From positions 248,001 to 312,000 of the forward strand of contig NZ_ATUE01000005.1 of assembly GCF_000420045.1 (NCBI RefSeq): a stretch of 64,000 bases of DNA, read 5' to 3'. Shown piece by piece: positions 39,999 through 47,282 of this stretch. Position 1 is the first letter of the stretch; each line of letters begins with the position of its first letter. The notes beneath the pieces are model-generated. The model saw nothing but the letters and a program-made list of their open reading frames with translations, did not search any database and was not told the origin of the DNA. A program made the position numbers and the translations under genes. The stretch is from Perlucidibaca piscinae DSM 21586. GTDB taxonomy: Bacteria > Pseudomonadota > Gammaproteobacteria > Pseudomonadales > Moraxellaceae.

Positions 39999-41380
39999 TT
40001 GGCGTGCTCCGCGCGCAGGGCATTTTCCAGGGCGTCCGCATAGCGCTGCAGATCCGCCGCATTCTTGGTTTCCGTGGTGCACACCAGCAGGGCATTGCCG
40101 AGCTCGGGGTAGTCCCGGGACAGGTCGTAGCCCCCCAGCACGCCGTTGGCGGCCATGTGCTCAAGCACGGGTGCGACCGCGCAGGGCAGACGGAACACCT
40201 TCTCGTGGAACACCGGCCGGCTGAACACGCGATCGACATGGCCGCGACGACTGGTGAGCTGGGCCAGCTCGCGAATGTTGCGATGGCTGGCCAGCGCCAC
40301 CCGCTCCAGACCCTCGGCACCGAGCAGGCTGAGGTAGATGGTGGAGGCCGTCATGGCCAGGCCCTGGTTGGTGCAGATGTTCGAGGTCGCCTTGGCACGG
40401 CGGATGTGCTGCTCGCGCGCCTGCAGGGTGAGCGCGAAGCCGGGCTTGCCTTCGAGATCGACGGTCTTGCCGATGATGCGGCCCGGCATCTGGCGGATAT
40501 GCGCCATCTTGCAGCACAGGAAGCCGCAGTACGGACCGCCGGAGGACAGCGGGATGCCGAAGGGCTGCGCCTCGCCGACCACGATGTCGGCACCGTGCGC
40601 GCCCCACTCGCCGGGCGGCGTGAACAGCGTCAGCGCCAGCGGGTTGACGCAGGCAATCACCAGCATGCGGTGGGCATGCGCCCAGTCGGTCAGCGTGTGC
40701 ACGTCCTCGAGCACGCCGAAGAAGTTCGGCTGCGGAATGATCAGCGCGGCATAGTCGTCATCGGCATAGGCAGCTAGGCTGCCCGGATCGATGTGCCCGC
40801 CCTGGCGGTGGTAGTCGAGCTCGACCAGCTCGATGTCCTGGCCCTCGACGATGGCCTTGAGCGCCGCGCGGTAGAGCGGGGACACCGTGCGCGGCACCAG
40901 CACGCGACGCGACTTGCACTGGCGATTGGCGCGGATGGCCATGAGCACGGCCTCGGCGAGGCCGGAGGCACCGTCATAGACCGAAGCGTTGCTGGCATCC
41001 ATGGCGGTGAGATGCGCCATCATGGACTGGAATTCGTAGATGACCTGCAGCGTGCCCTGCGAGGCTTCGGCCTGGTAGGGCGTGTAGGCCGTGAGGAACT
41101 CGCCGCGCGAGGCCAGGTCCCAGACCGCCGCCGGAATGTGGTGCTCGTAGGCGCCGGCACCAATGAAGCAGAGCGCGCCGGCATCCAGCTCGCTGCGTTC
41201 GCGCATCAGGCGGGTCACGTCCATTTCCGGCAGGCCATCCGGAATGCCGGTCAGGGGCTGGCAGCGGATCGCCTGCGGAATCTCGTCGAACAGGGTGTCC
41301 AGCGACTCCGCACCCTGACCGTCGTTCAGGGTGTCCAGCATGCGGCGAACATCACCGCGGGTATGGGGAATAAAGGGCAT
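39995..41380 (-). CDS. gcvPA: Glycine dehydrogenase (decarboxylating) subunit 1, P-protein alpha
   Basis: 461 residues: MPFIPHTRGDVRRMLDTL (the typical N-terminus), FIGAGAYEHHIPAAVW, TAYTPYQAEASQGTLQVIYEFQSMMAHLTAMDASNASVYDGASG, GPYCGFLCCK and TSNICTNQGL. It is the non-PLP partner of GcvPB, structurally equivalent to the N-half of the fused E. coli GcvP. GAGG precedes the ATG. It is 104 nt after gcvH, and a hairpin lies in the gap. Confidence 0.97.
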   Translation of the reverse strand: MPFIPHTRGDVRRMLDTLNDGQGAESLDTLFDEIPQAIRCQPLTGIPDGLPEMDVTRLMRERSELDAGALCFIGAGAYEHHIPAAVWDLASRGEFLTAYTPYQAEASQGTLQVIYEFQSMMAHLTAMDASNASVYDGASGLAEAVLMAIRANRQCKSRRVLVPRTVSPLYRAALKAIVEGQDIELVELDYHRQGGHIDPGSLAAYADDDYAALIIPQPNFFGVLEDVHTLTDWAHAHRMLVIACVNPLALTLFTPPGEWGAHGADIVVGEAQPFGIPLSSGGPYCGFLCCKMAHIRQMPGRIIGKTVDLEGKPGFALTLQAREQHIRRAKATSNICTNQGLAMTASTIYLSLLGAEGLERVALASHRNIRELAQLTSRRGHVDRVFSRPVFHEKVFRLPCAVAPVLEHMAANGVLGGYDLSRDYPELGNALLVCTTETKNAADLQRYADALENALRAEHAK

Positions 41381-41416
41381 GTCCGCCTCACTCGCTCAGC
41401 GCGTCAAACAGCAAGA

Positions 41417-41436
41417 AGCCCTGCCTGGGCAGGGCT
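41417..41436 (-). other. Hairpin between gcvH and gcvPA
   Basis: A 9-bp stem (AGCCCTGCC with GGCAGGGCT, 2-nt loop) followed on the minus strand by TTCTT. It looks like a weak terminator or processing site that could lower gcvPAB relative to gcvTH. Confidence 0.5.
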
Positions 41437-41484
41437 CGTCAATTCTCGCGACCGGATCGCCCGCAGGCGCTCCGGCAACCGGCA

Positions 41485-41865
41485 TCAGTCAGCCTGGGCC
41501 GCGTAGGTGTCGGCATCCAGCAGGCGATCAAGCTCGGCGGCATCGCTGATGCGGATGCGGTACAGCCAGCCACCCGAATACGGCTCGCTGTTGACGATCT
41601 CGGGCGCGTCGACGAGAGCCTCGTTGACCTCGATGATCTCGCCGGACACCGGGGCGTAGATGTCCGAAGCGGCCTTCACCGACTCCACCACGCCCGCCTC
41701 GTCACCGGCCTTGACCTGCTTGCCGACATCCGGCAGCTCGACATAGACCAGATCACCCAGGGCATCCTGGGCATGGTCGGTGATGCCGACGGTGACGACA
41801 TCACCCTCCAGGCGGGCCCATTCGTGGCTGGCGGCATACTTCAGTTCAGCAGGGGTTTGGCTCAT
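41485..41865 (-). CDS. gcvH: Glycine cleavage H-protein
   Basis: 126 residues; the lipoyl-bearing carrier that shuttles the aminomethyl group from P- to T-protein. The lipoylated K64 lies in GVVESVKAASDIYAPVSGEI, preceded by VGITDHAQDALGDLVYVELP. The C-terminal GGWLYRIRISD is typical. GGAAGAA precedes the ATG at 41865. It is 44 nt after gcvT. Confidence 0.97.
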   Translation of the reverse strand: MSQTPAELKYAASHEWARLEGDVVTVGITDHAQDALGDLVYVELPDVGKQVKAGDEAGVVESVKAASDIYAPVSGEIIEVNEALVDAPEIVNSEPYSGGWLYRIRISDAAELDRLLDADTYAAQAD

Positions 41866-41909
41866 GGTTTCTTCCAGCGGACTCGGCCGCAATTGCACAG
41901 GGATGACAG

Positions 41910-42995
41910 TTAACGCACGGCCTTGCCGTGACGGGCAAACACCGGCTTGACGATCTCGACCGGCTGCAGCTTTCCGCGAATGTCCACCCAGGCGCGGACC
42001 GCATCACAGACCGGAATGCGCGCCAGGGCAATCGACTTCTCCAGGGTTGGCGAGAAGGTGCCGGAGGTGGTTTCCCCCTCACCCACGCCATCAATCACGA
42101 CACGCATGTGGGCGCGCAGCACGCCACGCCCCTCCAGCACCAGACCGACCAGGCGCTCGCGCACACCCGCCGCCTTTTCCGCCAGCAGCGCATCGCGGCC
42201 GATGAAATCATGATCCCAGGCCACGCTCCAGCCCACCATCGAGGTCAGCGGCGAGTGCTGCTCGTCGAGATCATTGCCGTACAGCGGCATGCCGGCTTCC
42301 AGGCGCAGCGTGTCGCGAGCACCGAGGCCGCAGGGCAGCACGCCCGCCGCCACCAGCAAGCGCCAGCATGACGGCGCTTCCGTGGCCGGCAGAATGATCT
42401 CCAGACCATCCTCGCCGGTGTAACCGGTACGTGCCACGAACCAGCCATCGGCAGTCTCGCAGCCCTGGAATGCCTCCAGGCTGCCCGCCAGATCAGCCAG
42501 CGCCGGATACTGCGCCGCCACCAGCTGCCGCGCCTGCGGGCCCTGGATGGCCAGCATGGCCAGATCGGTGCGCTCATGCAGCGTGACACGGAAGGCTGCT
42601 GCCTGCGCCTGCATCCAGGCCAGGTCCTTGTCATGGGTGCCGCAGTTGACGATGACGCGCCAGAGCTCGGGCTGCTGCACCGTTGGCGCATAGACGATGA
42701 GATCATCAAGCACGCCACCGGCTTCGTTCAGCATCACCGAGTAGATGGCCTTGCCGGGTGTCTGCAGGCGAGCCACGTCATTGGCCAGCAGCTGGCGCAA
42801 ATAAGGCAGCGCATCCGGCCCGGCAAGCTCGAGCAGGGTCATGTGCGACACATCGAAAAGGCCGGCGGCACGACGCACGGCATGGTGCTCGTCCAGCACC
42901 GAGGTGTACTGCACAGGCATGTCCCAGCCGCCAAAATCGACCAGACGCGCACCCAGCGCAACATGCTCGTCATAGAGAGGGGTACGCAGGCCCAT
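41910..42995 (-). CDS. gcvT: Aminomethyltransferase, glycine cleavage T-protein
   Basis: It transfers the methylene group from GcvH to tetrahydrofolate, releasing ammonia. The 361 residues have RTPLYDEHVALGARLVDFGGWDMPVQYTSVLDEHHAVRRAAGLFDVSHM at the N-terminus, TGYTGEDGLEI, ARDTLRLEAGMPLYGNDLDE and VGEGETTSGTFSPTLEKSIALA. ATG 42995 follows AAAGGAG. It is the first gene of gcvT-H-PA-PB and divergent from pckG. I searched the leader for a glycine riboswitch and found none. Confidence 0.97.
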   Translation of the reverse strand: MGLRTPLYDEHVALGARLVDFGGWDMPVQYTSVLDEHHAVRRAAGLFDVSHMTLLELAGPDALPYLRQLLANDVARLQTPGKAIYSVMLNEAGGVLDDLIVYAPTVQQPELWRVIVNCGTHDKDLAWMQAQAAAFRVTLHERTDLAMLAIQGPQARQLVAAQYPALADLAGSLEAFQGCETADGWFVARTGYTGEDGLEIILPATEAPSCWRLLVAAGVLPCGLGARDTLRLEAGMPLYGNDLDEQHSPLTSMVGWSVAWDHDFIGRDALLAEKAAGVRERLVGLVLEGRGVLRAHMRVVIDGVGEGETTSGTFSPTLEKSIALARIPVCDAVRAWVDIRGKLQPVEIVKPVFARHGKAVR

Positions 42996-43134
42996 GGGAG
43001 CTCCTTTGGACGGCATGCCGGAAAGGCACATATTTTACATGCCTTGCCATGGCGATGGCGAGTCGGCAGCCAACGCCCAGTGAATTGACCGTCCTGTCAC
43101 CAGGCCGCTGACCAAAGGGCAAAGCCAATGAGCT

Positions 43135-43163
43135 CGATTTGCCCTATAATGGCGCCCAAATCG
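43135..43163 (+). promoter_or_regulatory. Candidate pckG promoter with dyad over the -10 box
   Basis: A perfect TATAAT (43145-43150) lies at the centre of a 7-bp inverted repeat, CGATTTG (43135-43141) and CAAATCG (43157-43163). A protein bound there would block the -10. No good -35 is visible. The distance to the pckG ATG is about 100 nt. The regulator is unknown. Confidence 0.4.
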
Positions 43164-43247
43164 CTTGACCTCACGCCTGCCTGATGCTTCGGCACTCCTG
43201 ACTCCGTGCGTGGGGCAGCCCCAGTATTCATCATTCAAGGACCAGTC

Positions 43248-45089
43248 ATGACACAAGCTGCTGTGAACGCCCCCGCCTATGTCAAACATCCGCGCCTGAT
43301 CCAGTGGGTCGCCGACATGGCGGCACTGTGCAAGCCGGACGCCATTTACTGGTGCGACGGATCGGAGGAGGAGTACAACCGCCTGTGTGAGGAACTGGTT
43401 GCCGCCGGCAGCTTCCGCAAGCTGAATCCGGAAAAGCGCCCGAACTCCTATCTGGCCTGGACCGACCCGTCCGACGTGGCCCGTGTCGAGGACCGCACCT
43501 ACATCTGCTCCGAACGCAAGGAAGATGCCGGCCCCACCAACAACTGGATGGCTCCGGCCGAGATGCGCGCCACCCTGCAGCCGCTGTTCGATGGCTGCAT
43601 GAAGGGTCGCACCATGTACGTGGTGCCGTTCTCCATGGGTCCGCTGGGCTCGCCCATCGCCCACATCGGCGTCGAACTCTCCGACAGCGCCTATGTCGCC
43701 GTCAACATGAAGCACATGACCCGCATGGGCAAGGCCGTTTATGACGTGCTCGGCACGGACGGCGAGTTCGTGCCCTGCATGCACACCGTCGGCGCCCCGC
43801 TCGCCGCCGGCCAGAAGGATGTCGCCTGGCCCTGCAACCCCGACGTCAAGTACATCGTGCACTACCCGGAAACCCGCGAGATCTGGTCCTACGGCTCCGG
43901 CTACGGCGGCAACGCCCTGCTCGGCAAGAAGTGCTTCGCGCTGCGCATCGCCTCCACCATGGGTCGTGACCAGGGCTGGCTGGCCGAGCACATGCTCATC
44001 CTCGGCGTCACCAACCCGCAGGGCAAGAAGTACCACGTCGCCGCCGCCTTCCCGTCGGCCTGCGGCAAGACCAACTTCGCCATGCTGATTCCGCCCGCCG
44101 GCATGCCGGGTTGGAGCGTCAGCACCATCGGCGACGACATCGCCTGGATCAAGCCGGACGCCGAGGGCAACCTGCGCGCGATCAACCCGGAAGCCGGCTA
44201 TTTCGGCGTCGCCCCGGGCACCAACATGCAGACCAACCCGAACTGCATGCTGTCGCTGAACAAGGACGTGATCTTCACCAACGTCGCGCTCACCGATGAC
44301 GGCGACGTCTGGTGGGAAGGCCTGGGCGACGCCCCGGCCCACCTGATCGACTGGCAGGGCAAGGACTGGACGCCGGAAGACGGCAAGGCCGGTCGCAAGG
44401 CCGCCCACCCGAACTCGCGCTTCACCGTGTCGGCGACCAACAACCCGGCACTGGACCCGGAGTGGGACAACCCGGAAGGCGTGATCATCGACGCGTTCAT
44501 TTTCGGCGGCCGCCGCTCCAACACCGTGCCGCTGGTGACCGAGGCACGCAACTGGACCGAAGGCGTCTACATGGCCGCCACCATGGGCTCGGAAACCACC
44601 GCTGCCGCCTTCGGCGCGCAGGGCGTGGTGCGACGCGACCCGTTCGCCATGCTGCCCTTCGCCGGCTACAACATGAGTGACTACTTCCAGCACTGGCTGA
44701 GCCTGGGCGAAAAGCTGGAAGCCGCTGGCGCCAAGCTGCCGCGCATCTACAAGACCAACTGGTTCCGCAAGGACGCCAACGGCAAGTTCGTCTGGCCGGG
44801 CTTCGGCGAGAACACCCGCATCCTGAAGTGGATGATCGATCGCATCGAGGGTGAAGCCAAGGGCGTCGAACACGCCGTCGGCATCAGCCCGAGCTACAGC
44901 GACATCCGCTGGGTCGGCCTCGACTTCCCGCAGGAGCAGTTCGATCTGGTCACTGACATCAACGTCGATGACTGGGCCGTCGAGCTCAAGCTGCACAAGG
45001 AACTGTTCGAGAAGCTGGCGCACAACCTGCCTCCGGCACTGGTCAAGGCCAAGCGCGAGCTGGCCGAGCGCCTGGGCGTGACGCTGTAA
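43248..45089 (+). CDS. pckG: Phosphoenolpyruvate carboxykinase (GTP)
   Basis: It converts oxaloacetate and GTP to PEP, the entry to gluconeogenesis. The 613 residues are typical of the GTP class, not the ATP class: N-terminal HPRLIQWVADMAALCKPDAIYWCDGSEEEYN, YVVPFSMGPLGSP, HMTRMG, the PxACGKTN-type kinase loop FPSACGKTNFAML, TIGDDIAWIK, FGVAPGTN and FGGRRSNTVPLV. AAGGA precedes ATG 43248. It is divergent from the glycine cleavage operon. No clear terminator follows; the IS region begins 233 nt later. Confidence 0.97.
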   Translation: MTQAAVNAPAYVKHPRLIQWVADMAALCKPDAIYWCDGSEEEYNRLCEELVAAGSFRKLNPEKRPNSYLAWTDPSDVARVEDRTYICSERKEDAGPTNNWMAPAEMRATLQPLFDGCMKGRTMYVVPFSMGPLGSPIAHIGVELSDSAYVAVNMKHMTRMGKAVYDVLGTDGEFVPCMHTVGAPLAAGQKDVAWPCNPDVKYIVHYPETREIWSYGSGYGGNALLGKKCFALRIASTMGRDQGWLAEHMLILGVTNPQGKKYHVAAAFPSACGKTNFAMLIPPAGMPGWSVSTIGDDIAWIKPDAEGNLRAINPEAGYFGVAPGTNMQTNPNCMLSLNKDVIFTNVALTDDGDVWWEGLGDAPAHLIDWQGKDWTPEDGKAGRKAAHPNSRFTVSATNNPALDPEWDNPEGVIIDAFIFGGRRSNTVPLVTEARNWTEGVYMAATMGSETTAAAFGAQGVVRRDPFAMLPFAGYNMSDYFQHWLSLGEKLEAAGAKLPRIYKTNWFRKDANGKFVWPGFGENTRILKWMIDRIEGEAKGVEHAVGISPSYSDIRWVGLDFPQEQFDLVTDINVDDWAVELKLHKELFEKLAHNLPPALVKAKRELAERLGVTL

Positions 45090-45322
45090 GCGACTGAGCG
45101 CTGATCATGGCGTAGTGCGCCTGTCCATCACGCATTACCATGGAACGCGGCCTTGATCTTCAGCATGAAGCAATCTGAGTCGCGGCCAACCACATGCTAT
45201 GCGCTTGCTCACCTTGATTCGGCTGCTGATGCTTTCAAATTCTAGCCGGCATGCGCCAATTAACGGTCAGTCGGGCATGCCGATTTAGCCAACACTTTTA
45301 GACTTATAGGAGGATAGCACTG
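45090..45322. other. Gap between pckG and the IS copy
   Basis: 233 nt, less G+C-rich than the surrounding genes. No reading frame or RNA gene is apparent. It contains an 8-bp inverted repeat (CGGCATGC at 45247-45254 with GCATGCCG at 45275-45282) that might end pckG transcription, without a T-run. Confidence 0.5.
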
Positions 45323-46352
45323 GGCGTTGTTGCACAAACGCCCTCAGTCTGTAGGCTAGCGCGCCCATGACGAAGCCTACTCCCGCCCAATACCGTACCA
45401 CCAACTGGAAAGACTACAACGCTGCTCTCAAGGCCAGAGGCTCGCTCTCGGTCTGGCTGGATCGTGATATGCAATGGCACGGCCAGCCCACCGGTCGTCG
45501 CGGTCGCTCACCGACGTTCAGTGATGCCGCCATCCAATTCTGCCTTACCATCAAAGGCCTGTTCGGCCTGCCGTTGCGGCAGGTCATCGGCTTCGTGCAG
45601 AGCCTAATGCATCTGGCGGGTCTGAGTTGGCCAGTGCCCGACTACAGCACGGTCTGCCGTCGCCAAAAGACGCTGACCGTGAATATTCCCTACCGCCCCA
45701 GTCGCGATGGCTTGCATCTGCTGGTCGACAGCACCGGCGTGAAGATGCTGGGTGAAGGTGAGTGGAAGACCAAGAAGCATGGCGCGGAATACCGCCGGCA
45801 GTGGCGCAAGGTGCATCTGGGCATTGATGCCGAGACGCTGGAGATCCGGGCTATTGAGGTCACGGACAACCGCATCGGCGACGCGCCGATGCTGCCTGAG
45901 CTGCTGACGCAGATCCCGGCGACTGAAGTCGTGGCAACAGTGAGCGGCGATGGTGCCTATGACACCAAGGCCTGTCATGCCGCGATTGCGGCACGCGGCG
46001 CGGCCGCCGTGATCCCGACCCGCAAGAATGCGCAAACCTGGAAAGGCAGCAGTGCGGGCGTCGAGGCGCGCAATGAAACCTTGCGCTCAACCCGCCATCT
46101 GGGCCGGACGATCTGGAAGAAATGGAGTGGTTACCACCGGCGCAGCCTGGTGGAAACCAAGATGGGTTGCTTCAAATTGCTGGGCGAGCGGGTCATGGCC
46201 CGAGACTTCGACCGCCAGGTGACGGAGCTTCAGGTACGCGCGGCGATCCTGAACCAGTTCACGCGCTTGGGTACGCCACACACGATACGTGTGTCCTGAG
46301 CGGACTGGGGAAGGGGTAGCTGCGCTCAGAGCGGCAATTGCGCAACAGCGCC
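45323..46352 (+). mobile_element. IS5-family insertion sequence, intact copy
   Basis: About 1030 bp with imperfect 15-bp terminal inverted repeats: left GGCGTTGTTGCACAA (45323-45337), right TTGCGCAACAGCGCC (46338-46352); one more G/C pair extends each end. It holds one full transposase gene. No target-site duplication is seen in the flanks (CACTG before, CTCCG after), so the copy has probably taken part in later recombination. A decayed copy lies inverted 108 nt downstream. Confidence 0.93.
45367..46299 (+). CDS. IS5-family transposase
   Basis: 310 residues with the complete DDE triad: D121 (LLVDSTGVKM), D195 (VSGDGAYDT) and E263 in YHRRSLVETKMGCFKLL, which carries the Y-(2)-R-(3)-E-(6)-K signature of the IS4/IS5 group. 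N-terminal TTNWKDYNAALKARGSLSVWLDRDM and GRSPTFSDAAIQFCL are typical. Uninterrupted, so it is potentially active. The start lies 44 nt inside the left repeat. Confidence 0.96.
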   Translation: MTKPTPAQYRTTNWKDYNAALKARGSLSVWLDRDMQWHGQPTGRRGRSPTFSDAAIQFCLTIKGLFGLPLRQVIGFVQSLMHLAGLSWPVPDYSTVCRRQKTLTVNIPYRPSRDGLHLLVDSTGVKMLGEGEWKTKKHGAEYRRQWRKVHLGIDAETLEIRAIEVTDNRIGDAPMLPELLTQIPATEVVATVSGDGAYDTKACHAAIAARGAAAVIPTRKNAQTWKGSSAGVEARNETLRSTRHLGRTIWKKWSGYHRRSLVETKMGCFKLLGERVMARDFDRQVTELQVRAAILNQFTRLGTPHTIRVS

Positions 46353-46460
46353 CTCCGTTTTGGACGCACACGGCATTCATCTCGTCATGCTCGCGAGCAT
46401 GAATTCGCTCCTGCCGAATAAACTCGATGGCCGCTTTTTTAACTTCCGAATCCTGCAACT
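46353..46460 (-). pseudogene. Gene fragment trapped between the two IS copies
   Basis: 108 nt. On the minus strand it encodes an open stretch LQDSEVKKAAIEFIRQERIH followed by AREHDEMNAVCVQNG, with no homologue I recognise. Both ends are cut by IS termini. Minus-strand sequence just beyond the decayed copy (47247-47282) reads MNEKDCRLW in a possible start context, which might be the missing N-terminus (speculative). Confidence 0.4.
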
Positions 46461-47246
46461 GGCGCTGTTGCGCAATTCCCCTGCTGAGCGCGGCTACCCC
46501 TGCCCCCAGCCCGCTCAGGACACACGTATCGTGCGTGGCGTGCCCAAGCGCGTGAACTGGTTCAGGATCGCCGCGCGCACCAGAAGCTCTGTCACCTGGC
46601 GGTCTAAGTCCCTGGCCCTGACCCGCTCACCGTCGCACGGTCTCAGTCGCCGTGATCTACGTCAGCAACTCAGGCAGTATCGGCGCATCGCCGATGCGAT
46701 TGTCCGTGACCTCGATGGCCCAGATCTCCAGCGTCTCGGTATCAATGCCCAGATGCACCTTGCGCCACTGGCGGTGGTATTCCGCGCCATGCTTCTTCGT
46801 CTTCCACTCGCCTTCACCCAGCATCTTCACGCCGGCGCTGTCGACCAGCAGATGCAAGCCACCGCAGCTTGGGAGGTAGGGAATGCTCACGGTCAGCGTC
46901 TTTTGGCGACAACAGACCGTGCTGTAGCCGGGCACAGACCAATCCAAGCCCGCCAGATCAATCAGGCTTTGCACGAAGTCTATGACCTGCCGCAGCGGCA
47001 AGCCGAACAGGCCTTTGATGGTCAGTCAGAACTGGATGGCGGCATCGCTGAACGTAGGAGATCGACCACGCGTCCCGTGGGCTGGCCGTGCCATTGCATG
47101 TCACGGTCCAGCCAGACCGCGAGCGAGCCTCTGGCTCTTGAGGGCGGCGTTATAGTCTTTCCAGTTGGTGGTGCGGTATTGGGCGGAAGTAGGCTTCGTC
47201 ATGGGCGCGGCAGCTTACAGACTGCTGGCGCTTGTGCAACAACGCC
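46461..47246 (-). mobile_element. IS5-family insertion sequence, decayed copy in inverse orientation
   Basis: 786 bp, same terminal repeats as the intact copy (GGCGCTGTTGCGCAA at 46461-46475; TTGTGCAACAACGCC at 47232-47246) but on the opposite strand. It lacks 244 bp of the transposase gene; the junction GAGCGG (minus strand, 46623-46628) occurs twice in the intact copy, at 45942 and 46186, exactly 244 bp apart. It therefore arose by deletion between 6-bp repeats. Confidence 0.92.
46515..47202 (-). pseudogene. IS5-family transposase pseudogene
   Basis: Begins MTKPTSAQYRTTNWKDYNAALK from ATG 47202, then carries a +1 and a later -1 shift relative to the intact gene, an in-frame stop (Cys codon to TGA at 47028-47026) and the 244-bp deletion that removes D195 and E263. 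The longest remaining open part (46657-47001) keeps the first Asp (LLVDSAGVKM). It cannot encode an active enzyme but could be mobilised in trans through its ends. Confidence 0.93.
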
Positions 47247-47282
47247 CAAAGCCTGCAGTCCTTTTCATTCATATCGCCCGGA

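Noticed and set aside
42996..43247. Possible glycine riboswitch upstream of gcvT
   Set aside because: I looked on the minus strand for the tandem glycine aptamer core and found neither the conserved sequence nor two similar stems; only ordinary promoter-like sequence is present.
46087..46458. Minus-strand frame running from the trapped fragment into the intact IS
   Set aside because: Most of it is antisense to the transposase C-terminus; only the first 35 codons are independent, listed as a gene fragment.
45323..47246. Composite transposon carrying cargo
   Set aside because: Only 108 nt lie between the copies, with no complete gene.
45310..47260. Target-site duplications for the IS copies
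   Set aside because: I compared flanks of each copy and of the pair for 3-, 4- and 9-bp direct repeats; none matched, so no duplication is claimed.
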